Positions 10,294 to 21,066 of a stretch of DNA of 26,347 nt are shown here, piece after piece. Made by a program: the position numbers and the translations under genes. The stretch's first letter is position 1. Every line of letters begins with the position of its first letter. The DNA is from Nitrospirota bacterium (GTDB lineage: Bacteria; Nitrospirota_A; Leptospirillia; Leptospirillales; Leptospirillaceae). The stretch covers positions 1-26,347 of the forward strand of contig JAKBTR010000109.1 in the NCBI GenBank assembly GCA_021844275.1. Direction: 5' to 3'. The notes beneath the pieces were generated by a model. The model made no database searches, was not told where the DNA came from, and saw nothing but the letters and a program-made list of their open reading frames with translations.

Positions 10294-11457
10294 CTAATCC
10301 ACCGCTTCGAGAGGCATAATAACATATCGTGAATCCGGCTCTTCGGCACATGACCAGATGGAAGGCATACTGGAGCTCTTCGCCGGGTCGGGATCCATCA
10401 CGGCTTCCATGCGCATCGTTTCCCCCTGACAAACCTGCAAAAGAGTCCGGATTTGGTCCGTGTTGAATACGAGGCTTCCCGGAGATCCTTTTAAAAACAC
10501 CGGCAGGGTTTCTGTCGATTCCCCGATTTCTTCATTCCGGGTCGACAGGGTCAGGGAACGGGCGTCCCAGGAAAAGATGATTTCCGCTTTTTTGTCCGAT
10601 ACAAGCGACATGCGGCGGATGGACGATTCGAGCAATGAACGGGAACATTCGAGGCCCAGATTGAACTCGGAGGGAAAGGCATCCCGATAGTTCGGGAAGG
10701 GCGTTCCCAAAAGACGTGTATAGTAGTAAAAGCCGCCCCACCGGAAAGTTGCGTATTTGGGGTTGACCACGACCTCTACCGAAATGGAGCCGTTCTTGAG
10801 ATCGAGGTCGAGAACGTGCAACAAATCCTGAAGTGTCCTTTTCCGAAGAATAAAGCGGCTTTCAGTCTGTCCGGCCAGATCGAAACCGGCGTCTTCTCCG
10901 AGAAGAACCGTTCCGTGGTGAAGACGATGCCCGTCCGTCCCGACAATATTCAGTCGGACCGTGGACCCCTCCCGGACCCGGTGAAAAAGAACTCCGTTCA
11001 TGGGTTTTGAATCGTCTTCGAGAACAAACGGCAACGTTTTTCGAATAAGACCTGCGATTTGCTCAAGGGAAACCAGAAAGGAATAATCGGCCTTGATCTC
11101 GGGAAAACCGACATATTCTTCCGGATCGATTCCTTTCAGGTCGTAGAGAAGCCGTTCTCTTTCGATTCTGGTCGAGCCGTTTTCAAGACGGGTAAGGGAC
11201 ACTTTTCCGGATGGAAGTTCCCGAAACAGCTGATGAAGCTTTTTTCCTGCAACAGTCGTCTTTCCCGGCGTCCGGACTTCGCACGGGACTTCGAATCGTC
11301 CTCCCGTATGATTATCCGTAGCAAAAAGGACAGCTTTCTGATCGAACGCCTCTATCAGAATAAAAGAACCGATCTGAACCAGATTTTTCCGTTCGGCCAG
11401 CAGAGCAACCCGTTGCAGGCCGTCCAGAAAAGCTTCCTGGTCGACAGTGATCTCCAT
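10294..11457 (-). CDS. dnaN: DNA polymerase III beta subunit (sliding clamp)
   Basis: DnaN forms the ring that holds DNA polymerase on its template and docks many repair proteins. The 387-residue product matches the family length. Recognisable pieces are the N-terminal FLDGLQRVALLAERKN, then KPMNGVLFHRV and GTDGHRLHHG, where E. coli has a TDGHRL-type motif in domain 2. The C-terminal YVIMPLEAVD corresponds to the terminal YVVMPMRL-type strand; the last residues are altered from the common form, as in several deep lineages. ATG 11457 follows AAGGAGGATATC, a strong ribosome site. It lies 18 bases after dnaA, so dnaA-dnaN is almost certainly one operon. Confidence 0.97.
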   Translation of the reverse strand: MEITVDQEAFLDGLQRVALLAERKNLVQIGSFILIEAFDQKAVLFATDNHTGGRFEVPCEVRTPGKTTVAGKKLHQLFRELPSGKVSLTRLENGSTRIERERLLYDLKGIDPEEYVGFPEIKADYSFLVSLEQIAGLIRKTLPFVLEDDSKPMNGVLFHRVREGSTVRLNIVGTDGHRLHHGTVLLGEDAGFDLAGQTESRFILRKRTLQDLLHVLDLDLKNGSISVEVVVNPKYATFRWGGFYYYTRLLGTPFPNYRDAFPSEFNLGLECSRSLLESSIRRMSLVSDKKAEIIFSWDARSLTLSTRNEEIGESTETLPVFLKGSPGSLVFNTDQIRTLLQVCQGETMRMEAVMDPDPAKSSSMPSIWSCAEEPDSRYVIMPLEAVD

Positions 11458-11475
11458 GATATCCTCCTTACCTTC

Positions 11476-12873
11476 CTAGCCCTGCTGCTCGAGCTTTTTT
11501 TTGAGATAGACAAGGTCGGAGGAAAGTGCCGGATCCGATTCCAGTTTTTCCTCCACCATCTTGAAAGAATAAATGGCTGTCGAGTGGTCCCGTCCCCCGA
11601 GCTCACGACCGATTTCCGGATAGGACTTCTGCGTCAGCTCGCGAATGAGATAAACAGCCACATGTCTCGCTGTCACAAGTGTTTTATGCCGTTTTTTCGA
11701 CCGGATTTCCTTCGGAAGAACCTTAAAGTATTCCGCGACTTCCTGGAGAATGCGGTCAACCGAAATCGACTCTCTCGACAGAGGCATCAAGTCCGACAAC
11801 AGGTTTCTGGCAACCTCGATCGTAATGGGTTTTCCCATGAGGTTTCCATACGCTCCCAAACGGATCATGGCCCCTTCAAGTTCCCGGATGTTGGACTTGA
11901 TGGAATTTGCCAGAAAATAAACCACATCCATCGGCAAATCCACTTTTTCCTGTGCCATCTTTCCTTTCAGAATTTCCACCTTCGTCTCGAAGTCCGGAAT
12001 CTGGATGTCGGCGATCAATCCCCACCCGAAACGGGATTTGAGCCTGCCTTCCAGGGTCGGGATGTCGTTCGGCATGCAGTCGCTCGAGAGGATGATCTGC
12101 TTTCCGTTCTCATACAGGGCATTGAACGTATAGAAGAGTTCCTCCTGCGTCCGTTCCTTTCCGGACAAAAACTGTACGTCATCCATGATCAGGACATCTA
12201 TTTTCCGGTACCTTTCCCTAAATTCATTCATCTTGTTGAACTTGATGGCGCTGACCATTTCGTTCAGGAAGGATTCTGTTGTGATGTAAAGCACCTTGAG
12301 GGAAGGATAGAGATGGATCATGCAATTCCCGATGGCCGACACCAGGTGGGTCTTGCCCAACCCAACAGAACCAAAGACATAAAAGGGATTATAAGCTTTC
12401 GAAGGATTGTTTGCGATCGCAAAAGCGGCCGCGTGTGCAAACTGGTTGCACACCCCGACCACATAATTGTCGAAACAGTAGCGGAGGTTCAGATTGTGGT
12501 TCCAGGAAACGGCATGGTCGTCCCCCAAAGGAATAGGAACCGATTTTCCGGACCCGGTCGTCACTTCCGGTGCGGAATTCTGGCGGGTTTTCCTTCTTTT
12601 GCGGGGTAGATTTTCCGGCTGTACGAGAACATCAAAGGAAAGTTCCGGATCGTGTGTTACTTCCCGGAAGGCTGTCAGCAGATCATTGTAATACCGGCTC
12701 TGTACGAGGCGCTGGATAAAAGTGCTCCCCACCAGCAAGGAATATCCGTCCTTTCTTCCATCGAGGACGGCCCCCTTGAGCAGGTCCAGAATACCGTCCC
12801 GCTCAAGTACCCCCGGTTCGGAACCGAACTCGCAGAATCTCTCCAGAACCTGATTCCAAAGAGACTGATTCAT
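11476..12873 (-). CDS. dnaA: Chromosomal replication initiator DnaA
   Basis: DnaA binds oriC boxes, forms an ATP-dependent filament and melts the origin. The 465-residue product has the four expected domains. Domain I is the N-terminal 90 residues, then a basic linker (PRKRRKTRQ). AAA+ domain III has Walker A at 168-175 (GSVGLGKT, with Ser where Gly is most usual), Walker B MDDVQF at about 230-235, and the sensor/arginine region LKSRFGWGL. Domain IV ends with the DNA-binding signature GGRDHSTAIYS at 426-436, whose R428, D429 and H430 are the box-reading residues. ATG 12873 has GGAGG at a rather long 13-base spacing. Box-like sequences upstream allow the usual autoregulation, which is inference. 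dnaN follows in the same operon. Confidence 0.98.
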   Translation of the reverse strand: MNQSLWNQVLERFCEFGSEPGVLERDGILDLLKGAVLDGRKDGYSLLVGSTFIQRLVQSRYYNDLLTAFREVTHDPELSFDVLVQPENLPRKRRKTRQNSAPEVTTGSGKSVPIPLGDDHAVSWNHNLNLRYCFDNYVVGVCNQFAHAAAFAIANNPSKAYNPFYVFGSVGLGKTHLVSAIGNCMIHLYPSLKVLYITTESFLNEMVSAIKFNKMNEFRERYRKIDVLIMDDVQFLSGKERTQEELFYTFNALYENGKQIILSSDCMPNDIPTLEGRLKSRFGWGLIADIQIPDFETKVEILKGKMAQEKVDLPMDVVYFLANSIKSNIRELEGAMIRLGAYGNLMGKPITIEVARNLLSDLMPLSRESISVDRILQEVAEYFKVLPKEIRSKKRHKTLVTARHVAVYLIRELTQKSYPEIGRELGGRDHSTAIYSFKMVEEKLESDPALSSDLVYLKKKLEQQG

Positions 12874-13390
12874 ATTTGCGCCCGTACCTCCACCCGATCT
12901 TGGCCCAACACTTTTTCAACACCTGTGGAAATCCTGTTTTTCCTTAAGGATATGGGGAATCATCTGGATACACTCGGGAACAGGACCACAAGCCCTGTGG
13001 AAGCGGAGTGAACGGAATGTGAATACCGCTCGAATTCGATGGTGGCGATCGTATCAGAAGGTTAATAGACAATTCAACCAACGGGAATATCCCGGGTTTT
13101 TCACTGTCCGACGAACCTGACAAATCCTTCTGCCATCATTATAAACAATTTTTTTTCCACAGACCGGCCTGTCTCTTACTGTTACTTCATTCCTTAAAGA
13201 AAGAATAAAAACAAAATACACAATAACAGCGCGATTCCATTTACCAAGTGACCCGGAGCACAGGTTGTTGTCGACTTGACCCCTCCCGAAGGCTGTCCTA
13301 GAATGAATCTTTATGACATATAACAAGATGACTGATAAAAAGAACATGAGAAGTCCGGATATATCCACTCCCCGCCCCGGGATATTCATC
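12874..13390. other. oriC: Putative chromosomal replication origin (oriC)
   Basis: This gene-free stretch of more than 500 bases separates dnaA (reading left) from ilvB (reading right), and transcription switches direction across it, as expected at a bidirectional origin. DnaA-box-like sequences are TTTTCCACA at 13153-13161 (plus strand, one mismatch to TTATCCACA), ATTTCCACA at 12924-12932 and GCTTCCACA at 12996-13004 (both minus strand, weaker). An AT-rich stretch around 13137-13240 (cattataaacaa ... aagaataaaaac) is a candidate unwinding element. TCCTTAAGGA at 12941-12950 is a perfect palindrome. The ilvB promoter occupies the right end. The box count is low, so the functional boundaries are uncertain. 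Confidence 0.7.
13276..13304 (+). promoter_or_regulatory. Sigma-70 type promoter of the ilvB operon
   Basis: TTGACC at 13276-13281 and TAGAAT at 13299-13304 are separated by exactly 17 bases, each one mismatch from consensus. The predicted start near 13311 leaves a leader of about 96 nt before ilvB. This is the best-matching promoter in the window and would drive the long biosynthetic operon to its right. Confidence 0.75.
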
Positions 13391-13407
13391 CGCTGAAGGA
13401 GAGTTCC

Positions 13408-15149
13408 ATGAAAATGAGCGGAGCGGAAATGCTCCTTGAGTCCCTGAAAAGGGAAAAAGTAACCCATATTTTCGGATATCCCGGGGGAGTTGTCCTTCCT
13501 GTTTTCGACGCCCTGTACAAGGATCCTTCCCTCCAGGTTGTCCTGACACGGCACGAACAGGGTGCGGTTCACGCAGCAGAAGGGTATGCCCGTTCAAGTA
13601 ATACGGTCGGAGTTGTTCTCGTTACCTCCGGACCCGGGGCGACAAACACACTGACCGGAATCGCAGATGCCAACATGGATTCCATCCCTCTGGTGATCAT
13701 TACAGGCCAGGTTCCCACGAAGATGATCGGAAACGATGCTTTCCAGGAAGCCGACATTATCGGTATGAGCCGTTCCTGCACAAAACACAATTTCCTGGTC
13801 CGGAAGATCTCGGACCTGCCGAGAATTATCAAGGAAGCTTTTTACATTGCCAGAACCGGAAGACCCGGTCCCGTTCTGATCGATTTTCCAAAAGATATCA
13901 TCCTCGAAAAAGGAGATTTCGTTTACCCGGAAACCGTGTCTATTCGAAGCTACAATCCAACGATACAGGGAAATCGCTGGCAAATTCGAAAAGCGGCCCA
14001 GACGATTCTGAAATCCCGGAAACCGGTTCTTTACGCTGGCGGGGGAATTATTTCTTCCGATGCCCACAAGGAACTTCTTGATCTGGTTACCCTGACGAAC
14101 ATTCCGACAACGCTCACTCTCATGGGTCTCGGCGCTCTTCCGGGAAATCATCCGCGGTTTCTGGGAATGCTCGGAATGCACGGGACATATGCCGCGAACA
14201 TGGCAATTCATGACGCGGATGTCCTGATCGCCGTCGGAGTCCGTTTCGATGATAGGGTTACCGGCAAGATCGCGGAATTCTCTCCACATTCCAAAGTCAT
14301 CCATATCGACATCGATCCGACTTCCATCCGCAAAAATTTCCACGTGGATGTTCCGATTGTGGGAGATGCCCGCGTCATCCTGAAAGATCTGATCGAAGAA
14401 CTTCGGGAAATCTCCGGAGGAGAGGACGCTTTTCGCCATTACCAGCCATGGATCGAACAGATCTCGGAATGGGAAAAGGAACACCCTCTCTGTTACACAC
14501 TCGACAAGGAAGTCATCAAACCGCAACATGTTATCGAAAAGATCTACCAGTTCACCCAGGGCGACTGCATCGTTTCAACGGACGTCGGACAACATCAGAT
14601 GTGGACCGCACAATTCTTTAAATTTATCAAACCCAACACCTGGTTGACCTCGGGTGGCCTCGGGACGATGGGATATGGCTTTCCGGCAGCGATCGGTGCC
14701 CAAAAGGCCCATCCGGGAAAACGTGTGATCGCAATTACTGGAGAAGGCAGCTTTCTGATGAATATCCAGGAAATGGCCACGGTCGTTTCTCTGGACCTTC
14801 CGGTAAAAATCGTGATCCTCAACAATCAATATCTGGGAATGGTTCGACAGTGGCAGGAGTTTTTCTACGGGAGCCGCTATTCTTCTTCCTTCATCGGACA
14901 ATCTCCGGATTTTGTCAAACTGGCCGAGGCGTTTGGAATGATCGGGATGCGGGCCACCCGCCCCGAGCAGGTCGAAGATGTTATTCTCGACGGGTTTTCC
15001 CGGCGTGGACCGGTCCTGATGGAGTTTCAGGTCGATCCGGAAGAAAACGTCTTTCCCATGGTACCGGCGGGAGGATCCAACATCGAGATGATTTTTGAAT
15101 CACCGGGTGAAAAGGACGATCCTAAAAAAAGAGATTCCATACTGACCGC

Positions 15150-15153
<4 letters not shown>
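13408..15153 (+). CDS. ilvB: Acetolactate synthase large subunit (acetohydroxyacid synthase)
   Basis: This ThDP- and FAD-dependent enzyme makes 2-acetolactate or 2-aceto-2-hydroxybutyrate, the first common step to valine, leucine and isoleucine. The 581 residues are full length. The N-terminal ThDP half has FGYPGGVVLPVFDAL and the catalytic Glu in RHEQGAVHAAEGYAR. The central part matches the FAD-binding domain. The C-terminal ThDP motif runs from G445-E446-G447-S448 to N472-N473. The first acidic residue of this motif is normally Asp (GDGS); here codon GAA gives Glu. The QWQEFFYGSRYS stretch matches biosynthetic enzymes rather than the catabolic AlsS. ATG 13408 has AAGGAG six bases upstream. 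The stop overlaps the ilvN start (ATGA). Confidence 0.96.
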
Positions 15154-16797
<1,644 letters not shown>

Positions 16798-16809
16798 TTT
16801 CTGCCGACA

Positions 16810-17463
16810 ATGCGGATTTCTGAAAATCATTTCAAGACTCCTGTCGTTCGGGAAGGAATTCCGTTCGTCGGACTGGCGTTGGGAATCTTTCTCGTTTGCC
16901 TGTATTTTTTGGGGACGGCGGGTTTGATCGCTGGCTTGATCCCCCTGTTTGTGCTCAATTTTTTCCGAAATCCGGACAGAAAGGTTCCGGACGGCAAAGG
17001 AAACATCGTCTCTCCTGCCGACGGAAAAATTGTCAAAATGCAGAAGGATCCCCAAACGGGACGATGGAAGGTCGCGATCTTCATGAATGTATTCGATGTT
17101 CACGTAAACCGGATTCCGGTGACTTCTGTCGTCCGGAACATCACGTATGTTCCCGGGAAATTTTTGAATGCGGACTTGGACAAGGCGTCCGAATATAACG
17201 AGAGAAACACCCTTCTTCTTCAAACGGAAGATGGTCAGGAAATCTCAATGACCCAGGTCGCGGGCCTGATCGCCCGTCGTATTGTCTGTTACGCGGAAAT
17301 CTCCGACCGGTTACCCGCGGGAACCACTTTTGGCCTGATCCGGTTCGGATCCCGAGTGGATCTGGACCTTCCGGAAAAGACAATTCTGTCGGTCGGAATG
17401 GGACAGCGGGTAAAGGGAGGAGAGTCGATCCTTGGAACACTACCATCAGAACAGTCCGTCTGA
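16810..17463 (+). CDS. psd: Phosphatidylserine decarboxylase proenzyme
   Basis: Psd makes phosphatidylethanolamine from phosphatidylserine using a pyruvoyl group created by self-cleavage. The 217-residue product is the short class common outside enterobacteria. Residues 17-52 are hydrophobic and would anchor it to the membrane. Asp71 (SPADGK), His98 (FDVHVNR) and Ser181 form the expected triad, and the cleavage site is Gly180-Ser181 in RFGSR. That splits it into a beta chain of about 180 residues and a small alpha chain. ATG 16810 is 12 bases after ilvC and has no clear Shine-Dalgarno, so it may depend on translation from ilvC. pssA, the preceding enzyme in the pathway, overlaps its end by 32 bases. 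Confidence 0.95.
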   Translation: MRISENHFKTPVVREGIPFVGLALGIFLVCLYFLGTAGLIAGLIPLFVLNFFRNPDRKVPDGKGNIVSPADGKIVKMQKDPQTGRWKVAIFMNVFDVHVNRIPVTSVVRNITYVPGKFLNADLDKASEYNERNTLLLQTEDGQEISMTQVAGLIARRIVCYAEISDRLPAGTTFGLIRFGSRVDLDLPEKTILSVGMGQRVKGGESILGTLPSEQSV

Positions 17464-18268
17464 CGGGACGATCCCCCGATCACGCGGAATTTATATTCTC
17501 CCCAATCTGTTTACGACGGGAAACCTCTTTTTCGGTTTTCTTGCGATCGTACAGAGCTTTCATCATGATTTTCTGAAAGCCGCCTATTCGATTCTGATCG
17601 CTTCGATCTTCGACAATCTCGACGGAAAGGTCGCACGTCTGGCCCGCGCAACAAGCCAGTTCGGGGTCGAATATGACAGTCTTGCCGACCTGATTTCCTT
17701 CGGTGTTGCACCCGCATTTCTGGTTTTCAACTCCGATCTTTCTTCGTACCATAGGCTTGGCCTTCTGGCGGCTTTTCTGTTCGCGGTTTGCGGCGCACTG
17801 CGCCTCGCACGTTTCAATGTCATCACAACCAAGGTTTCAAGCCGTTATTTTGTGGGTCTTCCGATTCCGGCCGGTGCCTTATTTCTCGTTTCATCGGAGT
17901 TGGCCAAAAACAGCCCGATTTCAATTATTTTTCCACTTTCGAGCGGTTTTTTCCTAGCATCGACCTATTTTGTTGCGATTCTGATGGTGAGTCCAGTCCT
18001 CTACAAGAGTTTCAAGGAAATTCGTTTTTTGAAAAGGCCTCTCCACACGTTCGTTTCCGTTCTTTTGGTTGCGCTGCTTTTTGTCCTCTACCCCCGCCAG
18101 GCCCTCTTCGTCGGTATTTTTCTCTATACCCTGTCCGGTCCTGCCGAGTTTCTTCTTTTCCGGTTTATTGTCAAAAAACCCCAGACGCTGGATCCGGAAC
18201 CGTCGACGAGAGATTTTTCTTCTTCTCGTCTTTCGCATCTGAAAGGGTTGAACAGACGTAAGCCCTGA
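17432..18268 (+). CDS. pssA: CDP-diacylglycerol--serine O-phosphatidyltransferase
   Basis: This integral membrane enzyme joins serine to CDP-diacylglycerol to give phosphatidylserine, the substrate of Psd. The 278-residue product carries the complete CDP-alcohol phosphotransferase motif D61-x2-D64-G65-x2-A68-R69-x8-G78-x3-D82-x3-D86. About seven or eight hydrophobic segments follow, and the cytosolic tail is polar and Ser/Arg-rich. LPNLFTTGNLFFGF before the motif is typical of the Bacillus-type enzyme. The start is TTG 17432 inside psd, with AAAGGGAGGAG about nine bases upstream. The pair psd-pssA converts CDP-diacylglycerol to PE in two steps. Confidence 0.94.
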   Translation: MEHYHQNSPSDGTIPRSRGIYILPNLFTTGNLFFGFLAIVQSFHHDFLKAAYSILIASIFDNLDGKVARLARATSQFGVEYDSLADLISFGVAPAFLVFNSDLSSYHRLGLLAAFLFAVCGALRLARFNVITTKVSSRYFVGLPIPAGALFLVSSELAKNSPISIIFPLSSGFFLASTYFVAILMVSPVLYKSFKEIRFLKRPLHTFVSVLLVALLFVLYPRQALFVGIFLYTLSGPAEFLLFRFIVKKPQTLDPEPSTRDFSSSRLSHLKGLNRRKP

Positions 18269-18316
18269 TCCGGATTTTCCTGAGGGAATTCAATCCGGAT
18301 TGCATAGGAGATCAAA

Positions 18317-19915
18317 ATGGCTGGAGAGAACAGCATGGTGAAAATTTTCGATACAACGCTCAGAGACGGAGAGCAAAGTCCCGGAGCATCCATGCAGAGA
18401 GAAGAAAAACTGCAGGTTGCCCGACAACTGGCTCGCTTGAACGTTGATGTGATAGAGGCTGGGTTTCCGGTCGCTTCTCCGGACGACTTCGAAGCTGTGT
18501 CACAGATTGCTGCAGAGGTCGGAAACTTGTCAGATCCTCCGGTTATTTGTGCCCTTGCCCGAGCGACAGACAAAGACATTCTGGAAGCGGCGCGTTCGGT
18601 AAAAAACGCCTGTCTTCCCCGAATTCATACCTTCATTGCGACCAGTCCCGTCCACATGGACAAGAAGCTTCGAATGGGACCGGAAGAAGTTCTTCTGACC
18701 ATTGATCGCGCTGTAACCCTCGCCAGAAAGAATGTAAGAGATGTCGAGTTTTCCGCGGAAGACGCGTTCCGGAGCGACCGGACTTTTCTTGCCCGGGCTG
18801 TCCGGACGGCGATCGAAGCCGGTGCCACAACAATCAATATTCCGGATACGGTTGGATACGCCGTTCCGGATGCTGTCAAAGATCTTTTCCGCTTTTTGAT
18901 CGACACGATTCCTGGAGCGAAGAACATTGTTTTCTCGTGTCATTGCCACGACGATCTTGGACTTTCCGTCGCCAACTCGCTTGCCGCCCTGGAGGCTGGT
19001 GCCCGTCAGGTGGAGTGTACGGTGAACGGAATCGGAGAACGTGCCGGCAATGCCGCGCTGGAAGAAATCGTGATGGCACTTCGGGTCCGGAAGCCGTGGT
19101 TCAATCTGGAGACACGGATACGGTCCGAAGAGATTTTCCGGACCAGTCGGCTGATTTCATCGGTAACCGGCATGATTGTCCAGCCCAATAAGGCGATTGT
19201 CGGAGAGAACGCTTTCGCACACGAATCGGGCATTCATCAGGACGGTCTTTTGAAAGCCAAGGATACCTACGAAATTCTGGTCCCCGAACAGGTGGGGGTC
19301 TTGGGAGGACGTCTTGTTCTCGGAAAACATTCCGGAAGACACGCGTTGAACGATCGTCTGAAAGCGATGGGGTATTCCCTCAGCCCCGAAGAACTCGAGA
19401 GGGTTTTTTCCCGTTTCAAAAAACTCGCAGACCAGAAAAAGGAATTGTACGAAGAGGATCTGGAGGTGTTGCTGACGGAGGAAGGATCCCAGAGTCAGGA
19501 TCGGTTCGTTCTGAAGCGGCTCCATGTGAGCGGGGGAACGGAGATCCCTCCGACGGCAACGGTTGTTCTCGAGCGGGACGGAGTCGAACACCGGATGGCA
19601 GGATTGGGTGACGGTCCGGTCGACGCCATATATCGGACCGTTTCCAAAATGACGGGAACGGATGCGCGACTGGTTTCTTATTCGGTCAAGGCGATCACCG
19701 GCGGCACAGACGCTTTGGGTGAGGTGACGGTCCGGATCGACGGCAACGGGCTTTTGTCGATCGGTCAGGGAGCGGATACCGATATTTTGGTGGCTTCGGC
19801 CAAAGCCTATCTGGCGGCGTTGAACCGGCTCGAACGGAAGAAGACGAAAGCGGGACGATTGTCTTCCATCTCCTCTTTTGACAGTGAAAAAACGGAAATC
19901 CAGGAAACATCCTGA
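18317..19915 (+). CDS. leuA: 2-isopropylmalate synthase
   Basis: LeuA condenses acetyl-CoA with 2-ketoisovalerate, the committed step of leucine synthesis. The 532-residue product has a DRE-TIM barrel starting [16 protein letters not shown], with Arg16 and metal ligand Asp17. His209 and His211 are in SCHCHDDLG, and [14 protein letters not shown] follows. The C-terminal 130 residues form the LeuA regulatory dimer domain, which binds leucine for feedback inhibition. This length and domain set argue against homocitrate or citramalate synthase, although citramalate synthases are close relatives and substrate choice cannot be proved from motifs. ATG 18317 follows AGGAGATCAAA. The 48-base gap from pssA holds two copies of atccggat. 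Confidence 0.92.
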   Translation: MAGENSMVKIFDTTLRDGEQSPGASMQREEKLQVARQLARLNVDVIEAGFPVASPDDFEAVSQIAAEVGNLSDPPVICALARATDKDILEAARSVKNACLPRIHTFIATSPVHMDKKLRMGPEEVLLTIDRAVTLARKNVRDVEFSAEDAFRSDRTFLARAVRTAIEAGATTINIPDTVGYAVPDAVKDLFRFLIDTIPGAKNIVFSCHCHDDLGLSVANSLAALEAGARQVECTVNGIGERAGNAALEEIVMALRVRKPWFNLETRIRSEEIFRTSRLISSVTGMIVQPNKAIVGENAFAHESGIHQDGLLKAKDTYEILVPEQVGVLGGRLVLGKHSGRHALNDRLKAMGYSLSPEELERVFSRFKKLADQKKELYEEDLEVLLTEEGSQSQDRFVLKRLHVSGGTEIPPTATVVLERDGVEHRMAGLGDGPVDAIYRTVSKMTGTDARLVSYSVKAITGGTDALGEVTVRIDGNGLLSIGQGADTDILVASAKAYLAALNRLERKKTKAGRLSSISSFDSEKTEIQETS

Positions 19916-19940
19916 GGGACTCCGACTTGAAAGGGCACGG

Positions 19941-21047
19941 ATGAAAAACGCAGAACGAAAGAGAAAAATCCTTCTCCTTCCCGGGGATGGAATCGGTCCG
20001 GAAGTCTTCGGTCCCGTCATGAGAATTCTGGAGCATCTCGTCGGATGGGGGGTGGTGTCTCTGGAGTGGGAAGAAGGTCTGATCGGCGGAATCGCCACTG
20101 ACCGCACCGGCCTCCCTTTGCCCGCCGACACGGTCGAAAAAGCGGATCGATCTGATGCCGTCCTTCTCGGAGCGGTGGGAGGGCCGAAATACGATACCCT
20201 TCCCTATGAAAAAAGGCCGGAGCGTGCGTTGCTCGGAATACGGGAACATCTTGGGGCGTTTGCGAATCTCCGCCCGGCCCGTCTGTTTCCGGAGCTCGCC
20301 GGAGCGTCGACCCTCAAGCCGGAAGTCATTTCCGATCTCGATCTTATGGTGGTACGCGAACTGACCGGAGGGATCTATTTTGGAAAACCCCGCGGTATCG
20401 TCACGGAAGACGGGGTTCGCCGGGGGTTCAACACGGAATCCTATTCCGAACCGGAGATTGCACGGATCATGAGAGTGGCTTTTGACCTTGCGCGAAAACG
20501 ACGGAAAAAGGTCACATCGGTGGACAAGGCCAACGTTCTCGAGTCTTCCGTCCTCTGGAGAGAGGTTGCCAATGCGATTCACAAGGAATATCCGGATGTC
20601 GAACTATCGCATATGTATGTGGATAACGCCGCGATGCAGCTGGTCCGGAATCCCCGGCAGTTTGACGTTCTTGTCACCGGCAATCTTTTCGGCGACATCC
20701 TTTCCGACGAGGCAGCCCAGCTGACCGGGTCGATCGGCATGCTTGCCTCCGCTTCCATCGGGGGGAAGACGGGCCTGTACGAACCCATTCACGGCAGCGC
20801 TCCGGATATCGCCGGCAAGGACATCGCCAATCCTCTTGCCATGATTCTTTCGCTGGCTCTTCTTCTCCGCTACTCGCTGGATCGGGATGATCTGGCCGGT
20901 CTTCTCGAGACGGCTGTCCGAAACGTCCTGAAAGAGGGACTTCGGACAACGGACATCCAGGGAGACGGGACGAAAAAGATCGTGGGAACCCGGGAAATGG
21001 GAGATCACGTGTTCGCGGAGTTCAAAAAAGTGCTGGAGAAAAAGTAA
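19941..21047 (+). CDS. leuB: 3-isopropylmalate dehydrogenase
   Basis: LeuB oxidises and decarboxylates 3-isopropylmalate to 2-ketoisocaproate using NAD+ and a divalent metal. The 368 residues match the family length. Visible motifs are [31 protein letters not shown] with [13 protein letters not shown], and [12 protein letters not shown]. Metal and NAD contacts lie in [12 protein letters not shown] and [16 protein letters not shown] start at ATG 19941, with AAAGGG five bases upstream and 25 bases after leuA; a GTG at 19878 would overlap leuA and add a Lys/Arg-rich tail foreign to the family. The intermediate step (leuCD) is not encoded in the window. Confidence 0.96.
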   Translation: MKNAERKRKILLLPGDGIGPEVFGPVMRILEHLVGWGVVSLEWEEGLIGGIATDRTGLPLPADTVEKADRSDAVLLGAVGGPKYDTLPYEKRPERALLGIREHLGAFANLRPARLFPELAGASTLKPEVISDLDLMVVRELTGGIYFGKPRGIVTEDGVRRGFNTESYSEPEIARIMRVAFDLARKRRKKVTSVDKANVLESSVLWREVANAIHKEYPDVELSHMYVDNAAMQLVRNPRQFDVLVTGNLFGDILSDEAAQLTGSIGMLASASIGGKTGLYEPIHGSAPDIAGKDIANPLAMILSLALLLRYSLDRDDLAGLLETAVRNVLKEGLRTTDIQGDGTKKIVGTREMGDHVFAEFKKVLEKK

Positions 21048-21066
21048 AGAGTAAAGGATGTATGAA

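Noticed and set aside
11059..12609. Open frame of 516 codons on the plus strand opposite dnaA and dnaN
   Set aside because: It spans two genes on the other strand whose motifs are unmistakable; the long frame follows from codon bias in those genes.
13305..13407. T-box or classical attenuator in the ilvB leader
   Set aside because: No T-box anti-terminator sequence, no run of Ile/Leu/Val codons and no terminator hairpin with a T run.
13594..14529. Open frame of 311 codons on the minus strand opposite ilvB
   Set aside because: Antisense shadow of the conserved acetolactate synthase; no ribosome site or domain.
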